Part shown: positions 8,450-18,845 of the stretch, one piece after another
How the letters are laid out: each line of letters begins with the position of its first letter
How positions within the stretch are numbered: position 1 is the first letter of the stretch
Assembly: GCA_964529325.1 (NCBI GenBank)
Contig: CAZGWH010000005.1
Coordinates: forward strand, 1-64,000
DNA length: 64,000 bases
Source of the DNA: GCA-2689995 sp964529325
GTDB taxonomy: Bacteria; Fidelibacterota; Marinisomatia; SCGC-AAA003-L08; GCA-2689995
Reading direction: 5' to 3'
The notes under the pieces: generated by a model
Seen by the model: the letters and a program-made list of their open reading frames with translations, nothing else
Database searches by the model: none
What the model was told of the DNA's origin: nothing
Position numbers and translations under genes: made by a program

Positions 8450-11400
8450 ATGGCATTCACTGAACCCATTCAGCATAAAAAAGCAAATAAATTTACTAGT
8501 ATTACAATTGGTTTAACTTCACCCGAGCAAATTTTAGATAATTCTCGAGGTGAAATTTTAAAGCCAGAAACTATTAATTATCGATCATATAAACCTGAAA
8601 AAAATGGTTTATTCTGTGAGAAAATTTTTGGTCCTGTTAAGGATTGGGAATGTCATTGCGGTAAATATAAACGAATTAGATATCGTGGTATAATTTGCGA
8701 TAGATGTGGTGTTGAAGTTACACGAAAAACTGTTAGAAGAGAGCGGTTTGGTCATATTACTTTGGCAGTTCCTGTTGTACATATTTGGTACTTACGATCT
8801 ATTCCAAGTAAAATTAGTTATATGCTTGGTTATACAACAAAAGAACTAGAGTCGATTGTATATTTTGAAAGATATGCAATTGTAAACCCTGGAAAATCAG
8901 GGCGAAAATATGGCGAATTATTAACCGAAGCAGAATTTTTAGATTTAGATGAAGAATTTGGAATAGAAACTGCGACAGAAGATGATTTAGATGAAGATTT
9001 CTATTTTGAAGCGTTAATGGGTGGAGCCGCCATTCAACGACTTTTAAGAGGATTGGATGTTGTTAAGACAATTACTGAACTTCTAAAGGTTGCAAAGGCA
9101 GATAAAGTTTCGATGCAAAAGAGAGAAAATGCATTAAAACGCTTGCGTATTCTACGAAAATTTGACCCTCGAATTGAAAAAAAGATTATTAATAAACCTG
9201 AGTGGATGATTGTAAGTGTACTTCCAGTAATTCCACCAGAGTTAAGGCCATTAGTTCCTTTAGATGGTGGACGATTTGCGGCATCAGATTTAAATGATTT
9301 ATATAGACGAGTAATAATAAGAAATAATAGATTAAAACAATTGATGGAGATTAAAGCTCCTGATGTTATTTTAAGAAATGAAAAAAGAATGCTTCAGGAA
9401 GCTGTCGATGCATTGTTTGATAATAGTCGACTAAGAGCTGCTGTAAGAAGTGGTACTCGTCGTCCTTTAAAATCATTAAGTGATAATTTAAAGGGTAAAA
9501 CAGGTCGTTTTAGACAGAACTTATTAGGGAAACGAGTAGATTATTCTGGGCGTTCTGTAATTGTTGTTGGTCCTGAGTTAAAATTGCACGAATGTGGAAT
9601 TCCAAAGGATATGGCTATTGAATTATTTAAACCAATGGTTATTCGACATTTAATTGAGCAAGGGTATATACGAACACCACGAAGTGCAAAAATATTAATT
9701 GAAAAAGGTGATCCTGCAGTATATAAAGTATTAGAATATACGGTTAGATCGCACCCCGTTATGCTTAATCGTGCACCTACTTTGCACCGATTAGGTATTC
9801 AAGCATTTCAACCTGTACTTGTGGATGGTCGTGCGATTCGACTTCATCCGCTTTGTTGTGCAGCATTTAATGCAGATTTTGATGGTGACCAAATGGCGGT
9901 TCATGTACCTTTGTCTGCTGAAGCGAAGGCAGAAGCTTGGTTGTTAATGTTGGCAAGTCATAATATTTTACACCCTGCTACTGGAAACCCAATTGCAATC
10001 CCTTCTCAAGAAATGGTATTAGGATGTTATTATCTGACACGGCCAAGAAAAGGAGCAAAAGGTGAAGGTATGCGTTTTGGTTCCCATATGGAAGTTCGTA
10101 TGGCATTTGAAAATGATGAAGTTGAATTACACGCAATTGTTGATTTTAGATATAAGGGAGAGTGGGTTAAGGAAACGACTATAGGGCGTATATTCTTAAA
10201 TGAAGTACTACCTGATGAAATTGGTTATATAAATAAGTTGGTTTCAAAAAAGGTAATCCAAAAGATAGTTGGTGATTGCTATAAAAAAGCAGGCAATTAT
10301 GCTACAGTTCAAACTTTAGATTTATTAAAAGATTTAACCTTTAATTGTGCATTTAAAGCGGGTGCTTCTATTTCACTGGGTGATGTTATTATTCCTGATA
10401 ATAAACATACATTGCTTGATGTGGCAGATAAAAAAGTAGAAGATATTCAGAATAAATTTGATCGCCAAATTTTAACTGAAGGTGAACGATATAATAAAGT
10501 AATTGATATTTGGACACATGCAACTAACGATATTGCGAAAGAGATGTTTAAAGAAATGGAAACAGATAGAGAAGGTTTTAATCCATTATACATGATGTCA
10601 GATTCTGGGGCGAGAGGTAGTGCTGATCAGATTAAGCAGTTAGCTGGTATGCGTGGATTGATGGCTAAACCAAAGAAAAGTTTAGTTGGATCGTCTGGTG
10701 AGATTATTGAAAATCCAATTAAATCAAATTTTAAAGAAGGTTTATCTGCGTTTGAATATTTTATTTCTACACATGGTGCGCGTAAAGGATTAGCAGATAC
10801 AGCTTTAAAGACTGCTGATGCTGGATATTTAACTCGAAGATTAGTGGATGTTTCTCAAGATATGACTGTGAGTATGGATGACTGCTTAACTATTCATGGA
10901 TTATTATTAGAAGATTTAAAAGATGGTGAAGAAATAATAGAACCATTGCTCGATAGAATTTATGGCCGAACTGTACTTGAGGATGTTATTGATCCAATAA
11001 ATGGTAAAAAAGTATTAGATGCTGGAGATTTAATTGATCATAATCTGATTAGTAAAGTTGAAAATAGTAATGTATATCAAGTATTGGTTAGATCTATTTT
11101 AACATGTGAGTCTGAAAAAGGTGTCTGTTCAAGGTGTTATGGGCTGAATCTTGCTTCTAATAGATTGTCTTTAATTGGAGATGCCGTTGGAATTATTGCA
11201 GCTCAATCTATTGGTGAGCCGGGAACGCAGTTAACACTTAGAACTTTCCATATTGGAGGTACAGCTTCTCGATTAATTGAACAGTCAGAGATGAAGACAA
11301 AAAAACCTGGTGTTTTAAAGTTTTCTGAAAATTTAAAAACTATTAAAATAACAAATGAAGAAGGTGATAAAATAGAAGTTTGTACTGTAAGGAATGGTAA

Positions 11401-12736
11401 AATAGACCTTGATGATGGTCACGGGCGAATTATAACTACTTATAATATTCCTTATGGTTCAAATGTGTTTGTAAAAGATGGTCAAAAAGTAAAAGCATCT
11501 ACGAAACTTGCTTCTTGGGATCCATATACTGATGTTATTTTAGCTAGAAAAAGTGGTGTGATTAAGTTTAAAGATATGATTGATGGTGATACCTTTATTG
11601 AAGAAACTATTGAGGGTGGAAAGAAAACAATTGTAATTACTGAATCCAAAAATAGAAACTTAAGTCCTCATATTGAAATTGAAGATGAAACGGGCGAGTC
11701 AATTATGGGGGGTGCTAGTATCCTTCCTGTAAAAGCTAATATTGTTGTTCGCGAAGGGCAAAAAGTTAAAGAAGGTCATATTTTAGTAAAAATAAATCGT
11801 GGTGATATTGGTAAAACGAAAGATATTACTGGTGGTTTGCCTCGAATTGCAGAATTATTTGAAGCTCGTAAGCCTTCTAGCCCTGCCGTGGTGACTGAAG
11901 TCGACGGTAAAGTACTTTTTGGTCCAATTAAGCGTGGTGTTAGAGAGATTCATATCATAACGAATGAGGGTGAAAAAAGAGTTTATAAAATTCCTTATGG
12001 TAAACATATAATTGTACATGAGGGTGACTATGCATACGCTGGAGATAGACTATGCGAAGGGTCTGTTGCGCCACAAGATATTTTGGCAATTAGAGGTGCG
12101 AACAGAGTACAAGAATATCTTGTAGAGCAAATTCAAGAAGTATATAGACTTCAAGGTGTGGAGATTAATGACAAGCATATTGAAGTGATTGTAAGGCAGA
12201 TGATGCAAAGAGTGGAAATATTAGATTCTGGCGATACTGTATTTTTACCAGGTGATAGAATTGGAAGATTCTTGGTAAAAAGTACAAATTTAGACATGTT
12301 GGAAAAATGTGTTGTTGAAAAATCGGGAGATTCTGACTACGAAGTTGATGATGTTGTTTATAATTCTAATATAAAAGATATAAACAAGCAACTTAAAAAG
12401 GACGGGAAAGAGCTTGTTGTAACTAGAAGAGCTGATCCTGCTACATTTAAACCATTACTTTTAGGGATTACTAGAGCATCATTAAACACAGATAGTTTTA
12501 TTTCAGCTGCTTCATTTCAGGAAACAACAAGAGTATTGACGGATGCAGCTGTAGAGGCTAAGACGGATTACCTTCTTGGTTTAAAAGAAAATGTAATTAT
12601 TGGTAGGCTTATTCCTGCGGGTACGGGTATTGCAGATAACAAAGGATTGCTTGTCTCGGGTAAAAACATCCCTGAGCTTGATGAAACTGATGATGTTATG
12701 AAAGAAGAGGGTGAGGAAAATAAAGTTGAAGTTTAA
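8450..12736 (+). CDS. rpoC: DNA-directed RNA polymerase subunit beta'
   Basis: This is the beta' subunit of core RNA polymerase, 1428 aa. The N-terminal zinc ribbon has Cys pairs in ECHCGKY and CDRCGVE. The catalytic magnesium loop NADFDGDQ is at residues 474-481. The second zinc site is in the region CESEKGVCSRCYG. The bridge-helix and trigger-loop segment with GEPGTQLTLRTFH is intact. The final ~15 residues are acidic. A 63-nt spacer separates it from rpsL. Confidence 0.98.
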   Translation: MAFTEPIQHKKANKFTSITIGLTSPEQILDNSRGEILKPETINYRSYKPEKNGLFCEKIFGPVKDWECHCGKYKRIRYRGIICDRCGVEVTRKTVRRERFGHITLAVPVVHIWYLRSIPSKISYMLGYTTKELESIVYFERYAIVNPGKSGRKYGELLTEAEFLDLDEEFGIETATEDDLDEDFYFEALMGGAAIQRLLRGLDVVKTITELLKVAKADKVSMQKRENALKRLRILRKFDPRIEKKIINKPEWMIVSVLPVIPPELRPLVPLDGGRFAASDLNDLYRRVIIRNNRLKQLMEIKAPDVILRNEKRMLQEAVDALFDNSRLRAAVRSGTRRPLKSLSDNLKGKTGRFRQNLLGKRVDYSGRSVIVVGPELKLHECGIPKDMAIELFKPMVIRHLIEQGYIRTPRSAKILIEKGDPAVYKVLEYTVRSHPVMLNRAPTLHRLGIQAFQPVLVDGRAIRLHPLCCAAFNADFDGDQMAVHVPLSAEAKAEAWLLMLASHNILHPATGNPIAIPSQEMVLGCYYLTRPRKGAKGEGMRFGSHMEVRMAFENDEVELHAIVDFRYKGEWVKETTIGRIFLNEVLPDEIGYINKLVSKKVIQKIVGDCYKKAGNYATVQTLDLLKDLTFNCAFKAGASISLGDVIIPDNKHTLLDVADKKVEDIQNKFDRQILTEGERYNKVIDIWTHATNDIAKEMFKEMETDREGFNPLYMMSDSGARGSADQIKQLAGMRGLMAKPKKSLVGSSGEIIENPIKSNFKEGLSAFEYFISTHGARKGLADTALKTADAGYLTRRLVDVSQDMTVSMDDCLTIHGLLLEDLKDGEEIIEPLLDRIYGRTVLEDVIDPINGKKVLDAGDLIDHNLISKVENSNVYQVLVRSILTCESEKGVCSRCYGLNLASNRLSLIGDAVGIIAAQSIGEPGTQLTLRTFHIGGTASRLIEQSEMKTKKPGVLKFSENLKTIKITNEEGDKIEVCTVRNGKIDLDDGHGRIITTYNIPYGSNVFVKDGQKVKASTKLASWDPYTDVILARKSGVIKFKDMIDGDTFIEETIEGGKKTIVITESKNRNLSPHIEIEDETGESIMGGASILPVKANIVVREGQKVKEGHILVKINRGDIGKTKDITGGLPRIAELFEARKPSSPAVVTEVDGKVLFGPIKRGVREIHIITNEGEKRVYKIPYGKHIIVHEGDYAYAGDRLCEGSVAPQDILAIRGANRVQEYLVEQIQEVYRLQGVEINDKHIEVIVRQMMQRVEILDSGDTVFLPGDRIGRFLVKSTNLDMLEKCVVEKSGDSDYEVDDVVYNSNIKDINKQLKKDGKELVVTRRADPATFKPLLLGITRASLNTDSFISAASFQETTRVLTDAAVEAKTDYLLGLKENVIIGRLIPAGTGIADNKGLLVSGKNIPELDETDDVMKEEGEENKVEV

Positions 12737-12799
12737 TTATTTATTCTTTGGTTTGATTTGTAAAAACGCTGTAAAATATCAAGCTATGACGGAGATGAA

Positions 12800-13171
12800 A
12801 TGCCAACAATAAACCAACTTGTAAGAAAAGGCCGAAAGCGCCAATTGGTAAAAAATAAAGTACCTGCTTTGGAGCAATGTCCTCAACGACGGGGAGTTTG
12901 CGTGAGGGTTTATACAACTACACCTAAGAAGCCAAACTCGGCGTTAAGGAAAGTTGCTCGTGTAAGGTTGTCAAATGGGTATGAAGTAACAGCTTATATA
13001 CCAGGTGAAGGGCATAATCTTCAGGAGCACTCTATTGTGTTGCTTGAAGGTGGTCGAGTAAAAGATTTGCCAGGGGTAAGATATCATGTAGTTCGTGGTG
13101 TTCTTGATCCTTCTGGTGTAGAAGGAAGAAAAACTAGCCGTTCAAGATACGGTGCTAAGAAACCTAAATAG
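12800..13171 (+). CDS. rpsL: 30S ribosomal protein S12
   Basis: S12 lies at the decoding centre. The 123-aa protein starts PTINQLVRKGR and keeps the TTPKKPNSALRK loop and the GGRVKDLPGVRYH loop. The lysines where streptomycin-resistance changes usually arise are unchanged. It opens the str operon (rpsL-rpsG-fusA-tuf) with a GGAG ribosome binding site just before the ATG. Confidence 0.98.
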   Translation: MPTINQLVRKGRKRQLVKNKVPALEQCPQRRGVCVRVYTTTPKKPNSALRKVARVRLSNGYEVTAYIPGEGHNLQEHSIVLLEGGRVKDLPGVRYHVVRGVLDPSGVEGRKTSRSRYGAKKPK

Positions 13172-13174
13172 AAT

Positions 13175-13639
13175 ATGCGTAGAAGAAGACCAGAAAGAAG
13201 AGAGATTTTGCCAGATCCAGTCTATAAAGATTTGGTTGTAGCAAAATTTGTAAATAATTTAATGCTTGATGGTAAGAAAAGTACTGCCGAAAAGCTTTTT
13301 TATAATTCTTTGGAGATTATAAACCATAGAGAGAAAAAAGAAGGGTTGGATATATTTAAGAAAGCTCTTGAAAATGTTTCTCCATTGGTTGAGGTGAAAT
13401 CTAAAAGAATTGGAGGGGCTACATATCAAGTTCCGACAGAAGTTAGAGATGGGCGAAAATCTGCTTTAGCTATGCGGTGGTTGATCCAGTATGCTCGAGC
13501 AAGAAAGGGTCAGACGATGGCTGATAGACTTGCCGCAGAATTTATTTCAGCATCAAAAGGTGAGGGTGGTTCTTTTAAGAAGAAGGAAGATACTCATAGA
13601 ATGGCTGAAGCTAATAAAGCATTTGCACACTTTAGATAA
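13175..13639 (+). CDS. rpsG: 30S ribosomal protein S7
   Basis: S7 nucleates assembly of the 30S head and touches the E site. The 154-aa protein begins with an arginine-rich segment and contains the family stretch GGATYQVPTEV (about residues 80-90) and the RWLIQYARAR helix. It follows rpsL by 3 nt and precedes fusA by 12 nt, as in the standard str operon. Confidence 0.98.
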   Translation: MRRRRPERREILPDPVYKDLVVAKFVNNLMLDGKKSTAEKLFYNSLEIINHREKKEGLDIFKKALENVSPLVEVKSKRIGGATYQVPTEVRDGRKSALAMRWLIQYARARKGQTMADRLAAEFISASKGEGGSFKKKEDTHRMAEANKAFAHFR

Positions 13640-13651
13640 GATTAGGATTTA

Positions 13652-15733
13652 ATGCAAAATATTCCATTAAAACATGTTCGAAATATCGGTATTATGGCTC
13701 ATATTGATGCTGGTAAAACAACTGTTACTGAACGAATTTTATATTACACAGGGCGAACTCATCGTTTAGGCGAGGTGCATGATGGCGCTGCGACTATGGA
13801 TTGGATGGTTCAGGAGAAGGAGCGAGGTATTACAATTACTTCAGCTGCCACTACTGCTTTTTGGGCGGGTAATAGAATAAATATTATCGATACGCCTGGT
13901 CATGTTGATTTTACGGTTGAGGTAGAGCGTTCTTTGCGAGTATTAGATGGGTGTATTGCTTTGTTTTGTGCTGTTGGGGGTGTAGAGCCACAATCTGAGA
14001 CGGTATGGCGTCAGGCGAATAAATATAGCGTTCCTCGTATTGCTTTTGTAAATAAAATGGATAGAATGGGTGCGGATTTTTACAAAGTGATTGATATGGT
14101 AAAGGATCGTCTTGGTGCAAATCCTGTTCCTATTGTTTTGCCGATTGGTGCTGGTGATTTATTTACAGGTCTAATTGATCTTGTAAAGATGGAAGCTATA
14201 ATCTATACTGCTGAAGATGGGTCTAGTTTTGAATATGGTGAAATTCCTGAAGGGTTAAAAGATGATGCTGAGAAGTGGCGACTAAATTTATTAGAAGAAG
14301 TTGCGAGTTATGATGATCATCTGATGGAAAAATATCTATCAGACGAAGAAATTTTAGGTGATGAAATGAAGTCCGCAATAAGAAAAGCTACTCTTGATGG
14401 AACGATGATCCCTGCGATGTGTGGATCTGCTTTTAAAAATAAAGGTGTTCAACGATTGCTTGATGCTGTTATTGATTTTTTACCTTCTCCATTAGATAAA
14501 GAAGAAATTGAAGGCTTTAATGTAGATGATACTAGTGTTCCTATGTCAAGAAAACCGTCAGATGATGAGCCTTTTTCTGCATTAGCTTTTAAAATTATGA
14601 CTGATCCATTTGTAGGAAGACTTACTTTTTTCAGAGTTTATTCAGGGCAAGTTTCTACTGGTGATACAATTTATAATCCAAACTCTGGAAAAAAGGAGCG
14701 AGTTGGTCGTTTAATGTTGATGCATGCTGCTAAAAGAGAAGAGCGTAGTAAGGTGACTACTGGTGAGATTGCAGCCGTTGTTGGATTGAAAACAACTCAT
14801 ACTGGGCATACGCTTTGTGATATTAAGAAACCCATTCTTTTAGAGTCAATGGAATTCCCTGATCCTGTTATTTCAATTGCAGTTGAGCCAAATACTAAAT
14901 CAGATCAAGAGAATTTATCAATTGGCTTAGGTAAGTTGTCTGAAGAAGATCCGACTTTTGAAATTAAAACGGATGAAGAAACTGGGCAGACTATTATTTC
15001 GGGTATGGGTGAATTGCATTTAGAAGTAATTGTTGATCGTCTAAAGAGAGAATTTAATGTAGAAGTGCATGTTGGTGCGCCACAAGTAGCATATAAAGAA
15101 TGTATTACAAAAACAGTCGAGCAGAATACGAAATTTGTAAGGCAATCTGGTGGTAGAGGTCAATATGGGCATGTAGTTATAACAGTTGAGCCTAACGAGT
15201 CTGGCAAGGGGTACGAGTTTGTAAATAAAATTGTTGGTGGTGCAATTCCTAAGGAGTATATTGCTCCAGTAAGTGCAGGGATACAGCAGGCGATGAAAAC
15301 AGGTATTGTTGCAGGTTATCCTGTTGAAGATGTAAAAGTTACATTAACTTTCGGATCATATCACGATGTTGACTCTAATGAAATGGCGTTTAAAATAGCT
15401 GGTTCTATGGCATTTAGAGAGGCTGCAAAAAAAGCTGGTGCAACAATAATGGAGCCTATAATGGCTATTGAAGTTGTTATGCCAGATGATTATTTGGGTA
15501 CTGTAATGGGAGATATGACTTCTAGAAGAGGTCAAATAGAAAGTATGGAACAGCGAAATGAAGCGCAGGTATTAAATGCAAAAGTGCCTCTTTCAAGTAT
15601 GTTTGGTTATGCAACTGAGCTTCGTTCAATGACTCAAGGTAGAGCTGTTTTTAGTATGCAATTTTCGAATTATGCTGAGGCTCCGAATCATGTTCAAGAA
15701 CAGATTATTGAAAAATATTTAGGAAAAAAATAA
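13652..15733 (+). CDS. fusA: Elongation factor G
   Basis: EF-G is the GTPase that drives translocation. The 693-aa protein has all five domains. G1 is AHIDAGKTT (residues 16-24), G2/G3 contain RGITITSAAT and DTPGHVDF, and G4 is NKMD. The domain IV tip region with the RGQYGHV segment is conserved. It is a classic EF-G rather than a paralogue, judging from its position between rpsG and tuf. Confidence 0.98.
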   Translation: MQNIPLKHVRNIGIMAHIDAGKTTVTERILYYTGRTHRLGEVHDGAATMDWMVQEKERGITITSAATTAFWAGNRINIIDTPGHVDFTVEVERSLRVLDGCIALFCAVGGVEPQSETVWRQANKYSVPRIAFVNKMDRMGADFYKVIDMVKDRLGANPVPIVLPIGAGDLFTGLIDLVKMEAIIYTAEDGSSFEYGEIPEGLKDDAEKWRLNLLEEVASYDDHLMEKYLSDEEILGDEMKSAIRKATLDGTMIPAMCGSAFKNKGVQRLLDAVIDFLPSPLDKEEIEGFNVDDTSVPMSRKPSDDEPFSALAFKIMTDPFVGRLTFFRVYSGQVSTGDTIYNPNSGKKERVGRLMLMHAAKREERSKVTTGEIAAVVGLKTTHTGHTLCDIKKPILLESMEFPDPVISIAVEPNTKSDQENLSIGLGKLSEEDPTFEIKTDEETGQTIISGMGELHLEVIVDRLKREFNVEVHVGAPQVAYKECITKTVEQNTKFVRQSGGRGQYGHVVITVEPNESGKGYEFVNKIVGGAIPKEYIAPVSAGIQQAMKTGIVAGYPVEDVKVTLTFGSYHDVDSNEMAFKIAGSMAFREAAKKAGATIMEPIMAIEVVMPDDYLGTVMGDMTSRRGQIESMEQRNEAQVLNAKVPLSSMFGYATELRSMTQGRAVFSMQFSNYAEAPNHVQEQIIEKYLGKK

Positions 15734-15762
15734 CAAGTATATTCGTTGTTAAGATAAGTTAA

Positions 15763-16966
15763 AGGATTTAAGAAATGGCAAAAGAGAAATTTGAGCGTAA
15801 TAAACCCCATGTGAATATCGGAACGATAGGTCATGTGGACCATGGTAAGACAACATTAACTGCAGCGATTACAAGATGTCTTGCAGGTAAGGGTTTAGCT
15901 GAACATAGAGAATTTGATACAATAGATAATGCACCTGAGGAGCGAGAACGAGGAATTACAATTAATACCTCTCATGTAGAGTATGAAACAGGTAATCGTC
16001 ACTATGCGCATGTAGATTGTCCAGGTCACGCAGATTATATTAAAAATATGATTACGGGTGCGGCTCAAATGGATGGTGCTATTTTAGTAGTTGCTGCAAC
16101 AGATGGCCCAATGCAGCAAACACGAGAGCATTTGTTATTAGCAAAGCAGGTAAATGTACCTTCTATTGTTGTGTTTATGAATAAGTGTGATCAGGTAGAT
16201 GATCCTGAGTTATTAGAACTCGTAGAGATGGAATTAAGAGAATTGTTAGATAGTTATGGATTCCCTGGTGATGATACACCTATTATACAAGGATCAGCAT
16301 TGAATGCATTAAATGCAGGAGAGGGTGATGATGCACAATGTATTTTTGATTTAATGGAATCAGTTGATAGTTTTATTCCAGAACCAAAGCGAGATGTGGA
16401 TAAGCCATTTTTGATGCCTGTTGAGGATGTGTTTTCAATTACAGGTCGTGGTACAGTAGCTACAGGAAGAATTGAAGGTGGTATTATTAAAGTTGGTGAA
16501 ACAATGGATATAGTTGGTTTTGAGTCTGAGCTTAAGAGTGTGTGTACGGGTGTTGAGATGTTCCGTAAGATTTTAGATGAAGGTCAGGCTGGTGATAATG
16601 CAGGTCTTTTATTAAGAGGTGTGGATAAAGAACAGGTTAGAAGAGGGATGGTATTGGCTGCTCCTGGTTCAATTACTCCGCATACAAAGTTTAAAGCAGA
16701 AGTGTATGTTCTTAAGAAAGAAGAAGGTGGAAGACATACTCCATTTTTCAAAGGATATAGACCTCAGTTTTATTTTAGAACAACAGATGTTACGGGTGAA
16801 GTGATTTTACCTGAAGGTACAGAGATGGTTATGCCTGGAGATAATATAAGTTTAGAGATAAACTTAATAACTCCAATTGCGATGGATCCTGAATTGAGAT
16901 TCGCTATTCGTGAAGGTGGTCATACTGTTGGTGCTGGTGTTGTAACAGAAATTATAGAGTAGGAAA
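15763..16966 (+). repeat. 1204-bp direct repeat, copy 2 (tuf)
   Basis: This is the second copy of the repeat at 281-1484. It includes the AGGATTTAAGAA leader and the tuf gene and ends four bases after the stop codon. Confidence 0.93.
15775..16962 (+). CDS. tuf: Elongation factor Tu (copy 2)
   Basis: This second EF-Tu gene has a 395-aa product identical to that of the copy at 293-1480. It occupies the tufA position, after fusA. Unlike in enteric bacteria, there is no break before the S10 operon: rpsJ starts 9 nt later. EF-Tu and S10 synthesis are therefore likely on one transcript. Confidence 0.98.
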   Translation: MAKEKFERNKPHVNIGTIGHVDHGKTTLTAAITRCLAGKGLAEHREFDTIDNAPEERERGITINTSHVEYETGNRHYAHVDCPGHADYIKNMITGAAQMDGAILVVAATDGPMQQTREHLLLAKQVNVPSIVVFMNKCDQVDDPELLELVEMELRELLDSYGFPGDDTPIIQGSALNALNAGEGDDAQCIFDLMESVDSFIPEPKRDVDKPFLMPVEDVFSITGRGTVATGRIEGGIIKVGETMDIVGFESELKSVCTGVEMFRKILDEGQAGDNAGLLLRGVDKEQVRRGMVLAAPGSITPHTKFKAEVYVLKKEEGGRHTPFFKGYRPQFYFRTTDVTGEVILPEGTEMVMPGDNISLEINLITPIAMDPELRFAIREGGHTVGAGVVTEIIE

Positions 16967-16971
16967 CATAG

Positions 16972-17280
16972 GTGGCATTAAATAGAATTAGAATTCGTCT
17001 TAAAGCATATGACCATGTGCTATTAGACAAGTCAACTGAAAAAATTGTTAGGACAGCGAAAAATACGGGTGCTGTTATTTTGGGGCCAATACCGCTTCCT
17101 ACAAAAAGAAGTATATATACTGTTCTTCGTTCTCCTCATGTTAATAAAAAATCAAGAGAACAATTTCAGATTAAAGTTCATAAAAGAATAGTAGATTTAA
17201 TGAATTCTACTTCTAAAACTGTTGATGCATTAATGAAATTAGATATGCCTGCAGGTGTTGATATTGAAATCAGGACATAA
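16972..17280 (+). CDS. rpsJ: 30S ribosomal protein S10
   Basis: S10 is a 30S head protein that also acts as NusE in antitermination complexes. The 102-aa protein contains the RIRLKAYDH start and the LPTKR plus SPHVNKKSREQF segments. The start is GTG, preceded by AGG. It is the first gene of the S10 operon, here fused in transcription with the str operon. Confidence 0.97.
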   Translation: MALNRIRIRLKAYDHVLLDKSTEKIVRTAKNTGAVILGPIPLPTKRSIYTVLRSPHVNKKSREQFQIKVHKRIVDLMNSTSKTVDALMKLDMPAGVDIEIRT

Positions 17281-17289
17281 GAGGTAAAT

Positions 17290-17898
17290 ATGTTAATTGG
17301 TAAAAAAATTGGAATGACTCGTTTGTTTGATGAGACTGGAATTGACTATCCTGTTACAATGGTTGAAGCAGGGCCATGTCTGGTAACTCAGCTTAAAACT
17401 ATCAAAAATGATGGGTATAGTGCAATGCAAGTTGGTTTTATTGATCTTGCAAATAAAAAAATAACAAAACCTATTAAAGGTCATTCAGCAAAAACAAAAA
17501 CAGTTGCTAAAAAACACATTAAAGAATTTCCATTATTAAATGATTCAATTACTGCTGGTGCTGAGATAAAAGTAGATGCTGTAGAAGTTGGGCAATTAGT
17601 AGATGTCATTGGAGTATCGAAAGGTCATGGTTTTTCAGGTGTTATGAAGAGGCATGGATTTCACGGTGGGCGTAGATCTCATGGAAAAAATAGCGTAATG
17701 CGTGCAGCTGGTTCTGTGGGTGCCGGTTCGGATCCATCTAGGATTTGGAAAGGTAAGCGAATGCCTGGGCGATTTGGAACTGATACTGTAACGGTTCGAA
17801 ATCTTGAGATAATTAAAATTGATACAGAAAATAATTATTTATATTTGAAGGGTGCTGTACCGGGTCCTAAAAATGGAATTGTATATATAAGTAAATAA
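17290..17898 (+). CDS. rplC: 50S ribosomal protein L3
   Basis: L3 is an early assembly protein that reaches the peptidyl transferase centre. The 202-aa protein has the GKKIGMTRLF start, the glycine/histidine-rich central extension with KRHGFHGG (about residues 120-127) and the family segment GRFG. It follows rpsJ by 9 nt and rplD by 1 nt. Confidence 0.97.
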   Translation: MLIGKKIGMTRLFDETGIDYPVTMVEAGPCLVTQLKTIKNDGYSAMQVGFIDLANKKITKPIKGHSAKTKTVAKKHIKEFPLLNDSITAGAEIKVDAVEVGQLVDVIGVSKGHGFSGVMKRHGFHGGRRSHGKNSVMRAAGSVGAGSDPSRIWKGKRMPGRFGTDTVTVRNLEIIKIDTENNYLYLKGAVPGPKNGIVYISK

Positions 17899-17899
17899 T

Positions 17900-18526
17900 A
17901 TGAAATTAGAATTATATAAATCAACAGGTGAGAAAACTAGTACTTCAATCACTTTATCTGAGGAAGTATTTGGTGTAGAACCAAATAAACATTGTGTATA
18001 TCTCGCTGTAAAATCAGAGATGGCATCACTACATCAAGGAACACACCAAAGTAAGAATAGAAGTGCGGTAAGTGGTTCTGGTAAAAAACCTCATAAGCAA
18101 AAAGGTACTGGGCGTGCACGTGTTGGATCGACAAGAAATCCATCTAGAGTTCACGGTGGTACTGCTTTTGGCCCTAATTCACATAGTTACAATGTTCGTG
18201 TGAATAAAAAAGTTAAAAAATTAGCTCGTAAGTCAGTTTTATCTGACAAAATGAGTAATGGGCAATTATTAGTGGTTGAAGATTTTAAAATTAATAGTCC
18301 AAAGACAAAAGAATTATTAAGTATTCTTGCTGGATTACACCTTTTAAATAAAAAAATTACAATACTTGTAGGTAAGTTAGAAGAGGCATTGTGGTTGAGT
18401 GTAAGAAATATAAAACATATTACAATACTTCAAGCAGAGGATGCTTCAACTTATGATTTGATTGATTGTGAAATGCTACTGCTTGATAAAGCAGGAATTG
18501 AACTTTTAGATAAACAGCTTTCATAG
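17900..18526 (+). CDS. rplD: 50S ribosomal protein L4
   Basis: L4 lines the exit tunnel and in some bacteria represses the S10 operon. The 208-aa protein has the internal extension with KPHKQKGTGRARVGS (about residues 62-76) that reaches the tunnel wall. Its place between rplC and rplW is the universal one. Confidence 0.97.
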   Translation: MKLELYKSTGEKTSTSITLSEEVFGVEPNKHCVYLAVKSEMASLHQGTHQSKNRSAVSGSGKKPHKQKGTGRARVGSTRNPSRVHGGTAFGPNSHSYNVRVNKKVKKLARKSVLSDKMSNGQLLVVEDFKINSPKTKELLSILAGLHLLNKKITILVGKLEEALWLSVRNIKHITILQAEDASTYDLIDCEMLLLDKAGIELLDKQLS

Positions 18527-18534
18527 GATTATAA

Positions 18535-18843
18535 ATGGACCATATACTAATTAAACCAATTTTAAGTGAAAAAAGCAGTATGTTAGCTGAAAACTCCCAA
18601 CATGTTTTTCAGGTTGCTAAAGCTGCAAATAAGTTAACAATTAAAAAAGCTGTTGAAGAACGTTTTGATGTTCAAGTAAAAAAAGTAGCTATTATTAATG
18701 TTAAAGGGAAGCGAAAAAATATGTCTATTAAAAGTTCAGGACATGTTTTGCGTACTTCAGGGAAAAGAGCAAATTGGAAAAAAGCAATTGTTACACTTTC
18801 TGAAGGTAAAATAGATATACTTCATGGAGATTTTCAAAACTAA
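18535..18843 (+). CDS. rplW: 50S ribosomal protein L23
   Basis: L23 lies at the tunnel exit and docks trigger factor and SRP. The 102-aa protein has the family opening LIKPILSEKS and the basic loop that contains VKGKRK. It is followed by rplB after 2 nt. The SRP GTPase that would contact it (ffh) is encoded at 45808. Confidence 0.96.
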   Translation: MDHILIKPILSEKSSMLAENSQHVFQVAKAANKLTIKKAVEERFDVQVKKVAIINVKGKRKNMSIKSSGHVLRTSGKRANWKKAIVTLSEGKIDILHGDFQN

Positions 18844-18845
18844 TT